From Eupeodes corollae (lineage: Eukaryota > Arthropoda > Insecta > Diptera > Syrphidae): a stretch of DNA of 64,000 nt. Under the pieces are notes generated by a model. That model saw only the letters and a program-made list of their open reading frames with translations. It was not told the DNA's origin and made no database searches. Positions within the stretch are counted from its first letter, which is position 1, and every line of letters begins with the position of its first letter. The translations under genes were made by a program, and so were the position numbers. This document shows positions 45,653 to 54,309 of the stretch, in pieces. The stretch is taken from contig NC_079147.1 of the NCBI RefSeq assembly GCF_945859685.1, positions 57,814,946-57,878,945 on the forward strand, in the 5' to 3' direction.

Positions 45653-45901
45653 TGTGGTATATCTTCTTTTTTATTAAAAATGTAACTTTACAATAATCTA
45701 CTTAGCTTGGGCGCGTCAGACAATAGAATGGCTGCTCAATTCAAATTTTTTACAAGAGCGAGCCAAACAACTCTTTGTCTCGCTCTTATGTCTCAGGTTT
45801 CAGTACTTCGCGCTCAGTGTGCGACATCTAGCCACGAAGCCCTGAACCCAAACTTAAAGGGAATAACACATTAACAACAATCGCATTCATTTAATACTAC
45901 A
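45653..45901 (-). mobile_element. Solo LTR of the resident Gypsy family
   Basis: This 249-bp block runs TGTGGTATATC to AATACTACA on the plus strand, bounded by AGAA on both sides (45649-45652 and 45902-45905). It matches the LTRs at 45987-46253 and 50892-51158 but with many substitutions, so it is older. It lies inside the family J RT. A solo LTR arises by recombination between the two LTRs of an integrated element. Confidence 0.9.
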
Positions 45902-45986
45902 AGAAAGTGTGTTGGAGATAGAACAGAGCCCTGTGGCACACCAGCATTTATTTTGTGGTTTTCGGACTTGAATCCATCCAATACAA

Positions 45987-46253
45987 TGTGGTATATAATT
46001 TCTTTATTAAAATATAACTCTTATTTAAAGACTACAAATCTAATTCGACTGGCTTGGGCGCGTCCGTTGAATAGAATAGACGTTAGAATACAAATTTTTA
46101 TGAGAGCGAGCCAAACAACCTTTTGTCTCGCTTCTATGTCTCAGGTTTCAGAGTTTCGCGCTCAGCGTGCGACATCTAGCTACGAAACTCTGAAACCTAA
46201 ACATAAGGGGAATTACACATTATTAATGATAGTTGCCTTAATTTTATACTACA
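45987..46253 (-). repeat. 3' LTR of the Gypsy element
   Basis: On the minus strand it runs TGTAGTATAAAAT to TATACCACA (TG...CA). It contains a perfect 16-bp inverted repeat: arms 46143-46158 and 46183-46198, with a 24-base loop. Confidence 0.95.
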
Positions 46254-46340
46254 ACTCGGCCAATCTGACAATTTGATCGCCCACGATTAAATTAAACAAA
46301 CAAGTCTTAAGTTATAATCATGAGATGGTAGGTGTCGCCC

Positions 46341-46823
46341 TTAATCAACCGAACCTTCAGAGTCTCGATTCTTCCAAAGTCGAATATTTCGAGACTCGAC
46401 AATGCCATCATATGGCAGCTGTGTGATTTGACAACCTTCGATATCGCGTATTACGTATCTATCATTAGGTAGAATTTTGTAAACAACGTATGGGCCTCTG
46501 AACTTTGGAACCAATTTCTTATTTACACCGGTTGTTGTATCTACATTTTTTATTACTACATAATCACCCTCATCGTATATACGTGCCGGGTTATTATGCT
46601 CATTAAAATATTTAATATTATATTCCTGAATCTTAGTGATTGCTTCTGAAGCCTTTTCTCTTGACAATTCAAGATTTCTTTCCAGTTGACTTAATTGTTT
46701 ATCATCAAGAAATTCTGTTAATTTGTCGATTACTACTCCCCTTTGGTTAATACCAAATAACAATTGACTTGGTGTATGTAACAACCCAATCTGAGTGCTC
46801 GATTGGTTCCGAAAGCTTAGCAA
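46341..46823 (-). CDS. Gypsy pol C-terminus (integrase tail), shifted frame
   Basis: A 160-residue open frame that continues the integrase after a one-base frame change. It contains HTPSQLLFGINQRGVVIDKL, a helical stretch EKASEAITKIQEYNIKYFNE and KLVPKFRGPYVVYKILPNDR, which is the conserved C-terminal (GPY-type) module of Gypsy integrases that helps bind DNA. The overlap with the main frame (46747-46823) is short, and the homology switches inside it, at about 46790. Without this part the integrase made from the main frame would lack its C-terminal domain. Confidence 0.88.
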   Translation of the reverse strand: MLSFRNQSSTQIGLLHTPSQLLFGINQRGVVIDKLTEFLDDKQLSQLERNLELSREKASEAITKIQEYNIKYFNEHNNPARIYDEGDYVVIKNVDTTTGVNKKLVPKFRGPYVVYKILPNDRYVIRDIEGCQITQLPYDGIVESRNIRLWKNRDSEGSVD

Positions 46824-49800
46824 GCATGCCAGTTAATACCCTATTGACTCGCTCTACTTGACCATTGGCCTGTGGCGAATGAACTGCCACCTTAACATGA
46901 TCTATATTCTGGTCTATAACAAATGAACTAAACTCTAGTGATGTAAAGCAGGTTCCCCTATCAGTAATTACTCTTGATGGCCTACTGTAATACTCAAAAT
47001 ATTTTCTTAGTGCTGCACATACTTCTTTTGAGCTTGTAGATACAACTGGGTATAATTTAGTGAACTTTGTAAATGCATCTATTACCACTAATATATGTTT
47101 TCTCTTTGACTTTATTGAAGGGAGAGGACCAAGATGATCCAAGTGTATTGTATGGAATGGAATGGGCTCCTTAGGAATATTGAACAAATTGCGTATATTA
47201 GATCGAACTGGTGCTGAGTGCATTATGCAACGGATACAATTTTTAATGTATTTTTCAACTTTTTCCTGAACATTCGGAAACCAATAGTGACGGCCAATTT
47301 GATCAGAGCTTTTTGTTACACCTAAATGCCCAATTTTCTCATGGATCATTCTTATAACATTAGTTTCCATTTCAGATGGGACATAGAATCGAAGTTTACC
47401 ATTTTTATTTTTTTTGAAGACAATACCATCCTGAACTAAAAACGAATTATTATCTTTTAAATATAGTTTGTTTTTCATTTCCAAAATCTTTACATCTCGA
47501 TTTTGGGCTGCTCTGAGTTGGAAATCAACATCCTCAGAGTCAATAACGGATATAACATTACATCTGCTTAAGGCATCAACATGATTCATATTGGCACCAC
47601 TACGATGTTTGACCTTATAATCATAATCCTCCAGCTCTAAGGCCCATCGAGCAATTCTATGATTAACATTCTTTTTGTTCAGTGTCATTGTTAAAGAACT
47701 GCAATCAGTTACGATTGTAAAAGGAATACCTTGCAAATAAACACGGAACCGACGTAAAGCTGAAATTATGGCTAAAGTTTCCAATTCAAAACTATGGTAT
47801 TTGGCCTCTTGATCAGTGGTGCTTTTAGAGAAGAATGCTACCGGATGTAATTTATCATCTTCTTGTCGTTGGAGTAGAACTGCACCATACCCTAATGAAC
47901 TTGCATCGCAATGCAGTTCTGTTTCTTTCCTTGGACTATAGATTGCCAATACAGGTGGAGATGTTAACCGTTCCTTTAAAGTCTGAAAAACATCTTCGCA
48001 TTCGGAAGTAAATCTAAAAGGAGTTTCAGCTTTTAATAAATTATAAAGAGGTCTTGCTATTCTTGAAAAGGATTCGACAAACCTGCGAAAGTATGAACAA
48101 AGTCCTAAAAATGAATGCAATTTCTTTCTGTCTTTAGGCACAGGATATTGAGCAATCGCTCGAATATGGGAATCACTAGGTTGGATGCCATGTTCCGTTA
48201 CTTTAAACCCTAAGTAATCAAGTTTCGAATATGCAAAGCGACATTTTGACAAGTTGAGCTCCAACCCATTCTTCGCTACACAACATAAAATTTTAGTAAG
48301 TATCTCAAAATGTTCAGTAATAGTTTTACTAGCAATTAATATATCATCTAGGTAGACAACTATATCTCCTCTGTCTATAAATTCACGAAAAATTTGAATT
48401 ATGAATCTCTGAAAAACACTGGGCGCATTCTTAAGGCCGAAAGGCATTTTAAGAAATTCCCATTGACCGTTCGGGGTTACGAAAGATGTTAATTGTGTTG
48501 AATCTGCTGCTACCTTTACCTGGTAAAACCCACTCTTAAGGTCTAATAAGGTCATAACCTTCTTCCCCTCCAGGTATTCAATGCAATCGTCTATCAATGG
48601 TATTGGATGAGGATCTCTTACTGTACGTTTGTTCAATGCTCGATAGTCTATACACATTCTGGTTTCACCAGATTTTTTCTTAACTAAAACTATTGGTGCA
48701 GCATACGGAGAACTACTTGGCTGAATAATTCGTTTTTCCAATAGGTCTTTTATTATTTCACTCACAGTACCTTTTTCTGAGACTGATAGCCTTCGCGGAG
48801 CAAAACAAACAGGAATATCAGATGTAAGTCTAATGTGCATCTCAAAATCCTTTGGTGAAACCATAGTTTTATCAAAATTCAAATAATTTTGAGATACTAT
48901 ATTTTTAATAGTTTTTGAAATGTCTAAACTAAGATTTGAATCAATATCTATATAATCTTTTCTATCCCATATAATCTCAAAAGCATGGCAGCCAAATAAA
49001 TCACTATCTACCTCAACATTATTGTATTCTCTCTTCACATCAAGATCGTCTTTAAGCTTAATCCGATCATGATCAAATGTATTCAACTTGTCTTTGAAGC
49101 AATCACTAAGTTCTTTAGGTTGTATCTTTAATTCACCGGCTAATACGCTGCTCCCAAAAACATCATTTATGTTGTTCTTATAATGACTACACTCTGAAGG
49201 TTCGGTTTTTTCATCAGAATAAGTGCACATATACAATTGGTTAGAAAGAAAAACTTTATTCGAACAAATTTCATTTTGACACTGCTCAGAAGTTATATTA
49301 ACTTTATTACAGTTCATGTTAAGTTTTATATTAAAGATTTCAAGGAGATCACGACCAATAAGTAAAGGTATAGGAGTTACTTCATCTGGAATAACCATAA
49401 GGGAAACAAGATTTAAATTATCTTTTATATTAATATAACAATTAATCGTACCGTACGTAAAGAGTTTAATGTTTCCTAATCCTTTAAATCTTGAATACGT
49501 TAATGATTCTTGAACGTTAATTTCTTCAGGCAGAACAGACTTTCGTATGAAACTAATCGGACTACCGGTATCCAAAAGAGAACAACAATCGATAAATTTT
49601 GTGCACTTATTCTTATTTGTCATAAAGGCGACACTCACCATCTGAACAGCATCCAAACTCTGAGTCAGCTCCTTGGTGTCATCATGTAGGGCATCCCGGT
49701 TCACGGCTCCAACTCTGGTCTTCACAATATAAGGGCAGTTTTTGTAAGTGTGCCCCTCGTCAGCACATTTGAAACAGGATCCAGCTGGTCGTTGCTCCTT

Positions 49801-50850
49801 TGGACATTTTGCTGCGATGTGCCCATACTTTGAGCAATTAAAACATCTCTTGGACTGCTCGTTGTTTGATGCTGAAGTTGAGGGAACCATATTTCCTCCA
49901 GAAGTTGTTGCCCTAGCAACCATAGTCCTCGGAACTCTTCTTTTTTCGTATCGTGGCAAGAGGTTTTTGAGCTCTACTATAGTTTTGGCGGCAAAAAGAA
50001 TAGAGACATTTGCTGGTGAATCCCTCAAACCATCGATAATGAATTCGATCAACTCTGCCTCATCGATTTCAGCATGTGACCCAAGTTCTTGCATACATAT
50101 GACATATCGAAGAAGTGGCTCGCCCTGACGACGTACTCTCTCACTCAGTTGACGATAGACCTGCTGTCTGCTCATCTTATGGTCGAATTCTTTGATAAGT
50201 ATTTGCTTCAAAGAATCCCAGTTGTCAACGTAGACCGTGCGTAACAGCATTTTCGCAGTTCCCTGCATGAGACGGCGTGCAGACAAGTACTTGCATCGGT
50301 CATCGCATCCCAGCGAGTCGGTCACATCTTCGTAGTCAACTATCCATTTAGTGATGCTGTATGGATCGTCACCGTTGAATGCAGGAACAGCATTTTCGAT
50401 GTCTGAGAAGTCCACTGCACGCCATGGTGCAACCGAAGATGTTGTGGGCGCTTCCATCTGGTCCAATTCTTTCCTTAGCTCAAGGATTTTTTTCCGACGC
50501 TCAAGTCTGGCCAGCTCTTGTTCTTCTTCCAAGTCTTGGACATCAGAAGCTGTATTACTGTGCCTGTTATCAGAAGCGGCCAGTGTTTCGGAAGTATTCT
50601 CTCCATTCGGAGATGCAGAAGGTGGAGTTTCCTCGGTTAGCTCAGCAGAAGGTGGAGTTTTCTCAGTTAACTCACCAGAAGGTTGTTGGGGTGCCACTGT
50701 AACTGTACTTTCATACAATGCCCGAAGTTGAGCTAGAGAAGCCGTGTCTGGCACATCTACTCCAGCGCTCTGAAGTGCTTCAACCAATTGTGCTTTGTTG
50801 AGTTTTGTCATAGCTGGCTTTAAATCCGCAAAAAGAGGTAATATACACAA
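46747..50850 (-). CDS. Gypsy gag-pol polyprotein
   Basis: The frame gives 1367 residues; the likely start is Met14 (50811, MTKLNKAQLVEAL). Gag occupies about 14-380: a Pro/Thr-rich spacer, a coiled-coil-like EEEQELARLERRKKILELRK near 108-127, capsid-like helices, and two zinc knuckles (Cys336-Cys349 CFNCSKYGHIAAKC and Cys359-Cys372). Protease: LLDTGSPISFI with Asp427. RT: YRALNKRTVRDPHPIPLIDD and active site YLDD at 833-836. RNase H: HCDASSLGYGAVLL with Asp982. Integrase: HHCC finger (His1170, His1175, Cys1205, Cys1208), then Asp1238, Asp1297 and Glu1333 with 35 residues between the last two. Gag and pol share one frame, so no gag-pol shift is needed. The frame is lost after about residue 1355 by a one-base change. 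Confidence 0.94.
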   Translation of the reverse strand: MCILPLFADLKPAMTKLNKAQLVEALQSAGVDVPDTASLAQLRALYESTVTVAPQQPSGELTEKTPPSAELTEETPPSASPNGENTSETLAASDNRHSNTASDVQDLEEEQELARLERRKKILELRKELDQMEAPTTSSVAPWRAVDFSDIENAVPAFNGDDPYSITKWIVDYEDVTDSLGCDDRCKYLSARRLMQGTAKMLLRTVYVDNWDSLKQILIKEFDHKMSRQQVYRQLSERVRRQGEPLLRYVICMQELGSHAEIDEAELIEFIIDGLRDSPANVSILFAAKTIVELKNLLPRYEKRRVPRTMVARATTSGGNMVPSTSASNNEQSKRCFNCSKYGHIAAKCPKEQRPAGSCFKCADEGHTYKNCPYIVKTRVGAVNRDALHDDTKELTQSLDAVQMVSVAFMTNKNKCTKFIDCCSLLDTGSPISFIRKSVLPEEINVQESLTYSRFKGLGNIKLFTYGTINCYINIKDNLNLVSLMVIPDEVTPIPLLIGRDLLEIFNIKLNMNCNKVNITSEQCQNEICSNKVFLSNQLYMCTYSDEKTEPSECSHYKNNINDVFGSSVLAGELKIQPKELSDCFKDKLNTFDHDRIKLKDDLDVKREYNNVEVDSDLFGCHAFEIIWDRKDYIDIDSNLSLDISKTIKNIVSQNYLNFDKTMVSPKDFEMHIRLTSDIPVCFAPRRLSVSEKGTVSEIIKDLLEKRIIQPSSSPYAAPIVLVKKKSGETRMCIDYRALNKRTVRDPHPIPLIDDCIEYLEGKKVMTLLDLKSGFYQVKVAADSTQLTSFVTPNGQWEFLKMPFGLKNAPSVFQRFIIQIFREFIDRGDIVVYLDDILIASKTITEHFEILTKILCCVAKNGLELNLSKCRFAYSKLDYLGFKVTEHGIQPSDSHIRAIAQYPVPKDRKKLHSFLGLCSYFRRFVESFSRIARPLYNLLKAETPFRFTSECEDVFQTLKERLTSPPVLAIYSPRKETELHCDASSLGYGAVLLQRQEDDKLHPVAFFSKSTTDQEAKYHSFELETLAIISALRRFRVYLQGIPFTIVTDCSSLTMTLNKKNVNHRIARWALELEDYDYKVKHRSGANMNHVDALSRCNVISVIDSEDVDFQLRAAQNRDVKILEMKNKLYLKDNNSFLVQDGIVFKKNKNGKLRFYVPSEMETNVIRMIHEKIGHLGVTKSSDQIGRHYWFPNVQEKVEKYIKNCIRCIMHSAPVRSNIRNLFNIPKEPIPFHTIHLDHLGPLPSIKSKRKHILVVIDAFTKFTKLYPVVSTSSKEVCAALRKYFEYYSRPSRVITDRGTCFTSLEFSSFVIDQNIDHVKVAVHSPQANGQVERVNRVLTGMLAKLSEPIEHSDWVVTYTKSIVIWY

Positions 50851-50891
50851 TAATTTAGTTTTCTTTTGGTGTATTACCCCACATCTGACGT

Positions 50892-51158
50892 TGTGGTATA
50901 TAATTTCTTTATTAAAATATAACTCTTATTTAAAGACTACAAATCTAATTCGACTGGCTTGGGCGCGTCCGTTGAATAGAATAGACGTTAGAATACAAAT
51001 TTTTATGAGAGCGAGCCAAACAACCTTTTGTCTCGCTTCTATGTCTCAGGTTTCAGAGTTTCGCGCTCAGCGTGCGACATCTAGCTACGAAACTCTGAAA
51101 CCTAAACATAAGGGGAATTACACATTATTAATGATAGTTGCCTTAATTTTATACTACA
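50892..51158 (-). repeat. 5' LTR of the Gypsy element
   Basis: Identical by eye over 267 bp to the 3' LTR. It would hold the promoter and the transcript start; no convincing TATA box was picked out. The hairpin arms are at 51048-51063 and 51088-51103. Confidence 0.95.
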
Positions 51159-51931
51159 ACAACTTGTATTTAACGATTCAGAAGGTAATTACTAATCCAA
51201 TGAAGGAGGTATTCATGAAAGCCTAAAGCAAGCTATTTTGATAAGAGATCTTAATGCCAAACCATATCAAATACTTTAAAAAAGTTTAGGGCAATTCTCT
51301 AAAACGATGTAAATATTTGCTCCGTTGTTCCTGCGAAAGCCGTATTGTTGGTCATTTAGAAGCTCTCGATCTACGAGATATTTCTTGAGTTGATAATTAA
51401 CCATCTAAACAAGGCCTGAGGAGTACGACAGCTGGAAAAGCTTACGCAGTGGTTTTGCCAGCTTTGAAGAACACCTCTTCAGCACAATAGCAGGGATACC
51501 ATCCGGACCAGTATGTTTATGTATGTTAAAACCTTTTAAGACTCTCTCCATAGTAGGAGTGCGAAATAAGATAAGCCCCATAGAATCACTAACGCGCTCA
51601 ATGACAGGCATTGACAGCGTTGAATTAGCGGTGAACTGCCTAACAAAGAGATTTGGTTACTCTAAAGAGCTCACAAATGGAGTGTCATTGACAACGAGCG
51701 TGGGAACCGAGGAAGAGGAAGAATTACTCATGTTTTTTACTGAATTTGGAATATTGCAGTATTTTTTGCCGTCATTTTTGGTCGTGTGCTAATTTGGTAC
51801 TTCGATATGGTCGTTGCAGGGTTTCCTGGCTTGCTTAAACTTATTCCGGTTTTCCTCAGTTGGATTGGCTTTAAATCAACAGAAACTTACTTCCTTAACC
51901 CTAATAACCTCTTTAAAGCTCGAATCAAACC

Positions 51932-52130
51932 ATGCATTTGACTGCTGTTTTGCGGGAAGACTGCTATTTTAATAACATATGTGTCCCATCTGGCGTCCCT
52001 CAAGGTAGTCATTTGGGTGAATATTTATTTTTACCATCATTCTTTGTATCATCTCCATGTCTTTTGTTTCAAGATTATCTAAAGTTGTACCGTAAAATAA
52101 AGTGTTTATCAGTTTGTCACTTATGTACTT
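51932..52130 (+). pseudogene. Jockey-clade RT fragment
   Basis: The plus strand reads FNNICVPSGVPQGSHLGEYL, the RT motif before the active site, then after a deletion a degenerate QDYLKLYRKI, where relatives have F-A-D-D-L-K-L. Too short for a family name, but the style matches the minus-strand piece at 56.5-56.9 kb. Confidence 0.65.
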
Positions 52131-52182
52131 CCTGAAGATTAACTTAAACTGACTAAGTGGTTTCAAAGTTATGATCTTTATC

Positions 52183-53766
52183 TTAATACATATTAATTAA
52201 TTTTTCTACGGCTTTTGAAAGAAAAGGCAAAATGGCGATGGGTCGAAAATCATCACAATCACGATTCTTAGGAATAGGTATCACCTTAGTTTGTTTCCAA
52301 ACAGAGGGAAAGGTACCGCTCATAAAGATTGTGTTAATTGTGTGCGTTATGTATTTCAGAACGTAAGGTAATATGGCTTTTAAGAAAACTGGATGTATAC
52401 CGTCAATACTCACGGAGTTAGATTTGATGGCTAAGATGCTTTCTAAAACATCAGCCTCATCAACCGCAGAGAAATAAAAACGTGAAGGCAGTTCATTCAA
52501 AGGATAATCAGTTAAATGCGACACATTAGAACTATTTTCAAGGCCTTCTATAGTTCCTGAAGTGAATTTTTTATTAAGTTCGTCACAGTTAACAGATTTC
52601 TCGTTGACTTGCTTGCCCACACCAATGTCCTTAAGATTCTTCCATAGCTCATTTTTGGCAAGTGACGGATCTAACTTTGGTGCGTAAAATCGTTTTTTTG
52701 CCTCACGAATATCACTAATCACTCTATTTCTTAAAACTTTATATGCATGGTACAATTCATCGAGCCTAAATAATTTCCAACGTTTGTATGCTATATTACG
52801 TTCCCTTATTAAAGCCTTAATATTATTGTTAAACCAAGATTGATTTTTCCTTCGAAACTGCTTTATAGTCAGGGGAACATGTAAGTCATAGAGATAGTTT
52901 ATATTCGTTTGAAGAAAAGATATTTGGTCATCCACAGAAAGGATACCGTATATTCGAAACCACTCAATATTATTCAGATCTATTTCTAACTGCCGTCTAT
53001 CGACATTTTTAAAATCTCTAAAGCTGTAATAAGAAGGTTGATAAATTGGTCTACATTCAAAGGTTAAATAAATTAAATCATGACGAGAGAAACCAGAAGC
53101 AGGTAGTTGATCATAAAGAAGAACTTTACTAAGATGACTAACAAAAAACAAGTCAAGTAGAGTGCTATTGTCCTTGGTAAAATGAGTAGGTGTTAAAGTA
53201 TTTACTGGAAATAGGCCAAGAGGTGCCATTCTATGCGTAAGCTCAGAGCTCTTGAGGACATTGTTATTAAAATCTCCAGCAACGATAACAGACGGTGACA
53301 CATATAATAGTTCATCCAATACTGAGAAGAGAGGTGATATGTCTATATTGCGATGAGGACAAAACACTGACCCTAACATTATTTTATTGTTATTACACCT
53401 TATTTCAACAAATACGTATTCTAAATCACTACCTGCTTGAGATTTACGTATTAATTTGCAATGTAATTCATTTCGTGTGAAAATAGCAACACCCCCACCA
53501 ACCCGACCAGTTCTGTTGCAACGAAAAACATTATATCCTTCCACACAACACACAGAATCCACAGAGAACCATGTTTCACTAACGCAAACCACGTCAATCT
53601 TGGAATTTATAAATAAATACCGAATTTCATCTAATTTTGGACTCAAACTTTGCGCATTGATATGGCAGACTTTCAATCCAGTACTTAGGACTTGTATCAT
53701 TGAACGCAGGGATTGATTCGAAAACTCAGCTATAGATTCTCTATTACGAACATTAGGATCAATCAT
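52183..53766 (-). CDS. CR1-like ORF2, endonuclease and start of RT
   Basis: A 527-residue open frame from 53766. The EEP endonuclease spans about 30-250: LKVCHINAQSLSPKLDEIRY, DVVCVSETWFSVDSV (catalytic Glu), VGGGVAIFTRNEL, SVIVAGDFNNNV (G-D-F-N), STLLDLFFVSHLS, and GFSRHDLIYL (S-R-H-D end motif). The linker WFNNNIKALIRERNIAYKRW and LWKNLKDIGVGKQV follows, then the RT fingers IPIPKNRDCDDFRPIAILPF. The RT is truncated near 52195 after FLSKAVEKLI. The region shared with the 34.5-37.1-kb copy is clearly homologous. Confidence 0.88.
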   Translation of the reverse strand: MIDPNVRNRESIAEFSNQSLRSMIQVLSTGLKVCHINAQSLSPKLDEIRYLFINSKIDVVCVSETWFSVDSVCCVEGYNVFRCNRTGRVGGGVAIFTRNELHCKLIRKSQAGSDLEYVFVEIRCNNNKIMLGSVFCPHRNIDISPLFSVLDELLYVSPSVIVAGDFNNNVLKSSELTHRMAPLGLFPVNTLTPTHFTKDNSTLLDLFFVSHLSKVLLYDQLPASGFSRHDLIYLTFECRPIYQPSYYSFRDFKNVDRRQLEIDLNNIEWFRIYGILSVDDQISFLQTNINYLYDLHVPLTIKQFRRKNQSWFNNNIKALIRERNIAYKRWKLFRLDELYHAYKVLRNRVISDIREAKKRFYAPKLDPSLAKNELWKNLKDIGVGKQVNEKSVNCDELNKKFTSGTIEGLENSSNVSHLTDYPLNELPSRFYFSAVDEADVLESILAIKSNSVSIDGIHPVFLKAILPYVLKYITHTINTIFMSGTFPSVWKQTKVIPIPKNRDCDDFRPIAILPFLSKAVEKLINMY

Positions 53767-54309
53767 TGAGTGAATTTATATAAAAATCGACAAGGACCCA
53801 AATCAGTCCAGTCAAATATAATAAGCTGTAAGACCAGATTAAAAAAGACAGACAGAAACAACCAAAAGACAAGAATGATGATGACGAACATGTATAATTA
53901 TAGATGCATGAGAACGTTTAAAAAATACTATAAACTGTATAAACAAGTTATGTTTTTCATTTCCTAGTAATTTTTAATCATTCAAATACCAAACAGGAAA
54001 GGGATATTAACATGCAAAGACTTCAAAAGGAACAAAATATAAATTTCCCTTTTGGGACAAACGATTCTTGTACCGACTAAAAACACCTCCTGCCATCTAT
54101 CTGTTCATTTCAACAACACCAACAGTGGCCAACAAAAAAGTTGTGTTAACTTTTTACGCATGTTGACAACTTTGAAATTTTGACGTTTATGCGTGAGTAT
54201 TTGATTTCGTTTTTGTTTTCTTCTTCTGCTCTGTATTTACAGTTTTTATTTTTGAAGCATTTAATATTTTAATTTGCATTTAAAAATTAATATTTCTCTA
54301 TAAATTTTA
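53767..54309. other. Spacer upstream of Nth1, includes its presumed promoter and 5'UTR
   Basis: No gene recognised. The last part before the ATG is A+T-rich without a clear TATA box or initiator. The host-gene promoter must lie here or in the retrotransposon just beyond. Confidence 0.4.

Larger units (their letters stand above)
45987..51158 (-). mobile_element. Full-length Gypsy-type LTR retrotransposon
   Basis: The 5,172-bp element has two 267-bp LTRs that are identical by eye, and a 4-bp target duplication ACAA (45983-45986 and 51159-51162). Its 5' LTR is on the right because the genes read leftward. One long gag-pol frame carries a zinc-knuckle gag, protease, RT, RNase H and integrase in the Gypsy order (integrase last). 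There is no env. Just inside the 5' LTR the minus strand reads CGTCAGATGTGGGG, a possible primer site resembling the 3' end complement of tRNA-Leu. The polypurine tract before the 3' LTR is not obvious. Identical LTRs imply a recent insertion. Confidence 0.95.
44893..51930 (-). mobile_element. Family J non-LTR retrotransposon split by two LTR-element insertions
   Basis: Segments on the minus strand. 51930-51163: linker and fingers (FNIHKHTGPDGIPAIVLKRC, then LINYQLKKYLVDRELLNDQ and QYGFRR, with a deletion between). After the Gypsy element, 45982-45906 reads FKSENHKINAGVPQGSVLSP. After the solo LTR, 45652-45580 gives the INDLLS block, with a CFADDST active site. 45582-44966 gives the thumb and C-terminus (LPLSINGTCIKETVHLDILG, LDSIERRAFRLIGDNI, FTMLEHCRKVSCITFSCRYF). 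Frameshifts occur in each part. Excising the two LTR insertions restores the motif order seen in the 19-kb copy. Confidence 0.85.

Noticed and set aside
46747..46823. Programmed frameshift in Gypsy pol
   Set aside because: It lies in the integrase rather than between gag and pol and has no slippery heptamer that I can see; a mutation or sequencing error is simpler.
50351..50731. Plus-strand open frame of 126 residues
   Set aside because: Antisense shadow of Gypsy gag.
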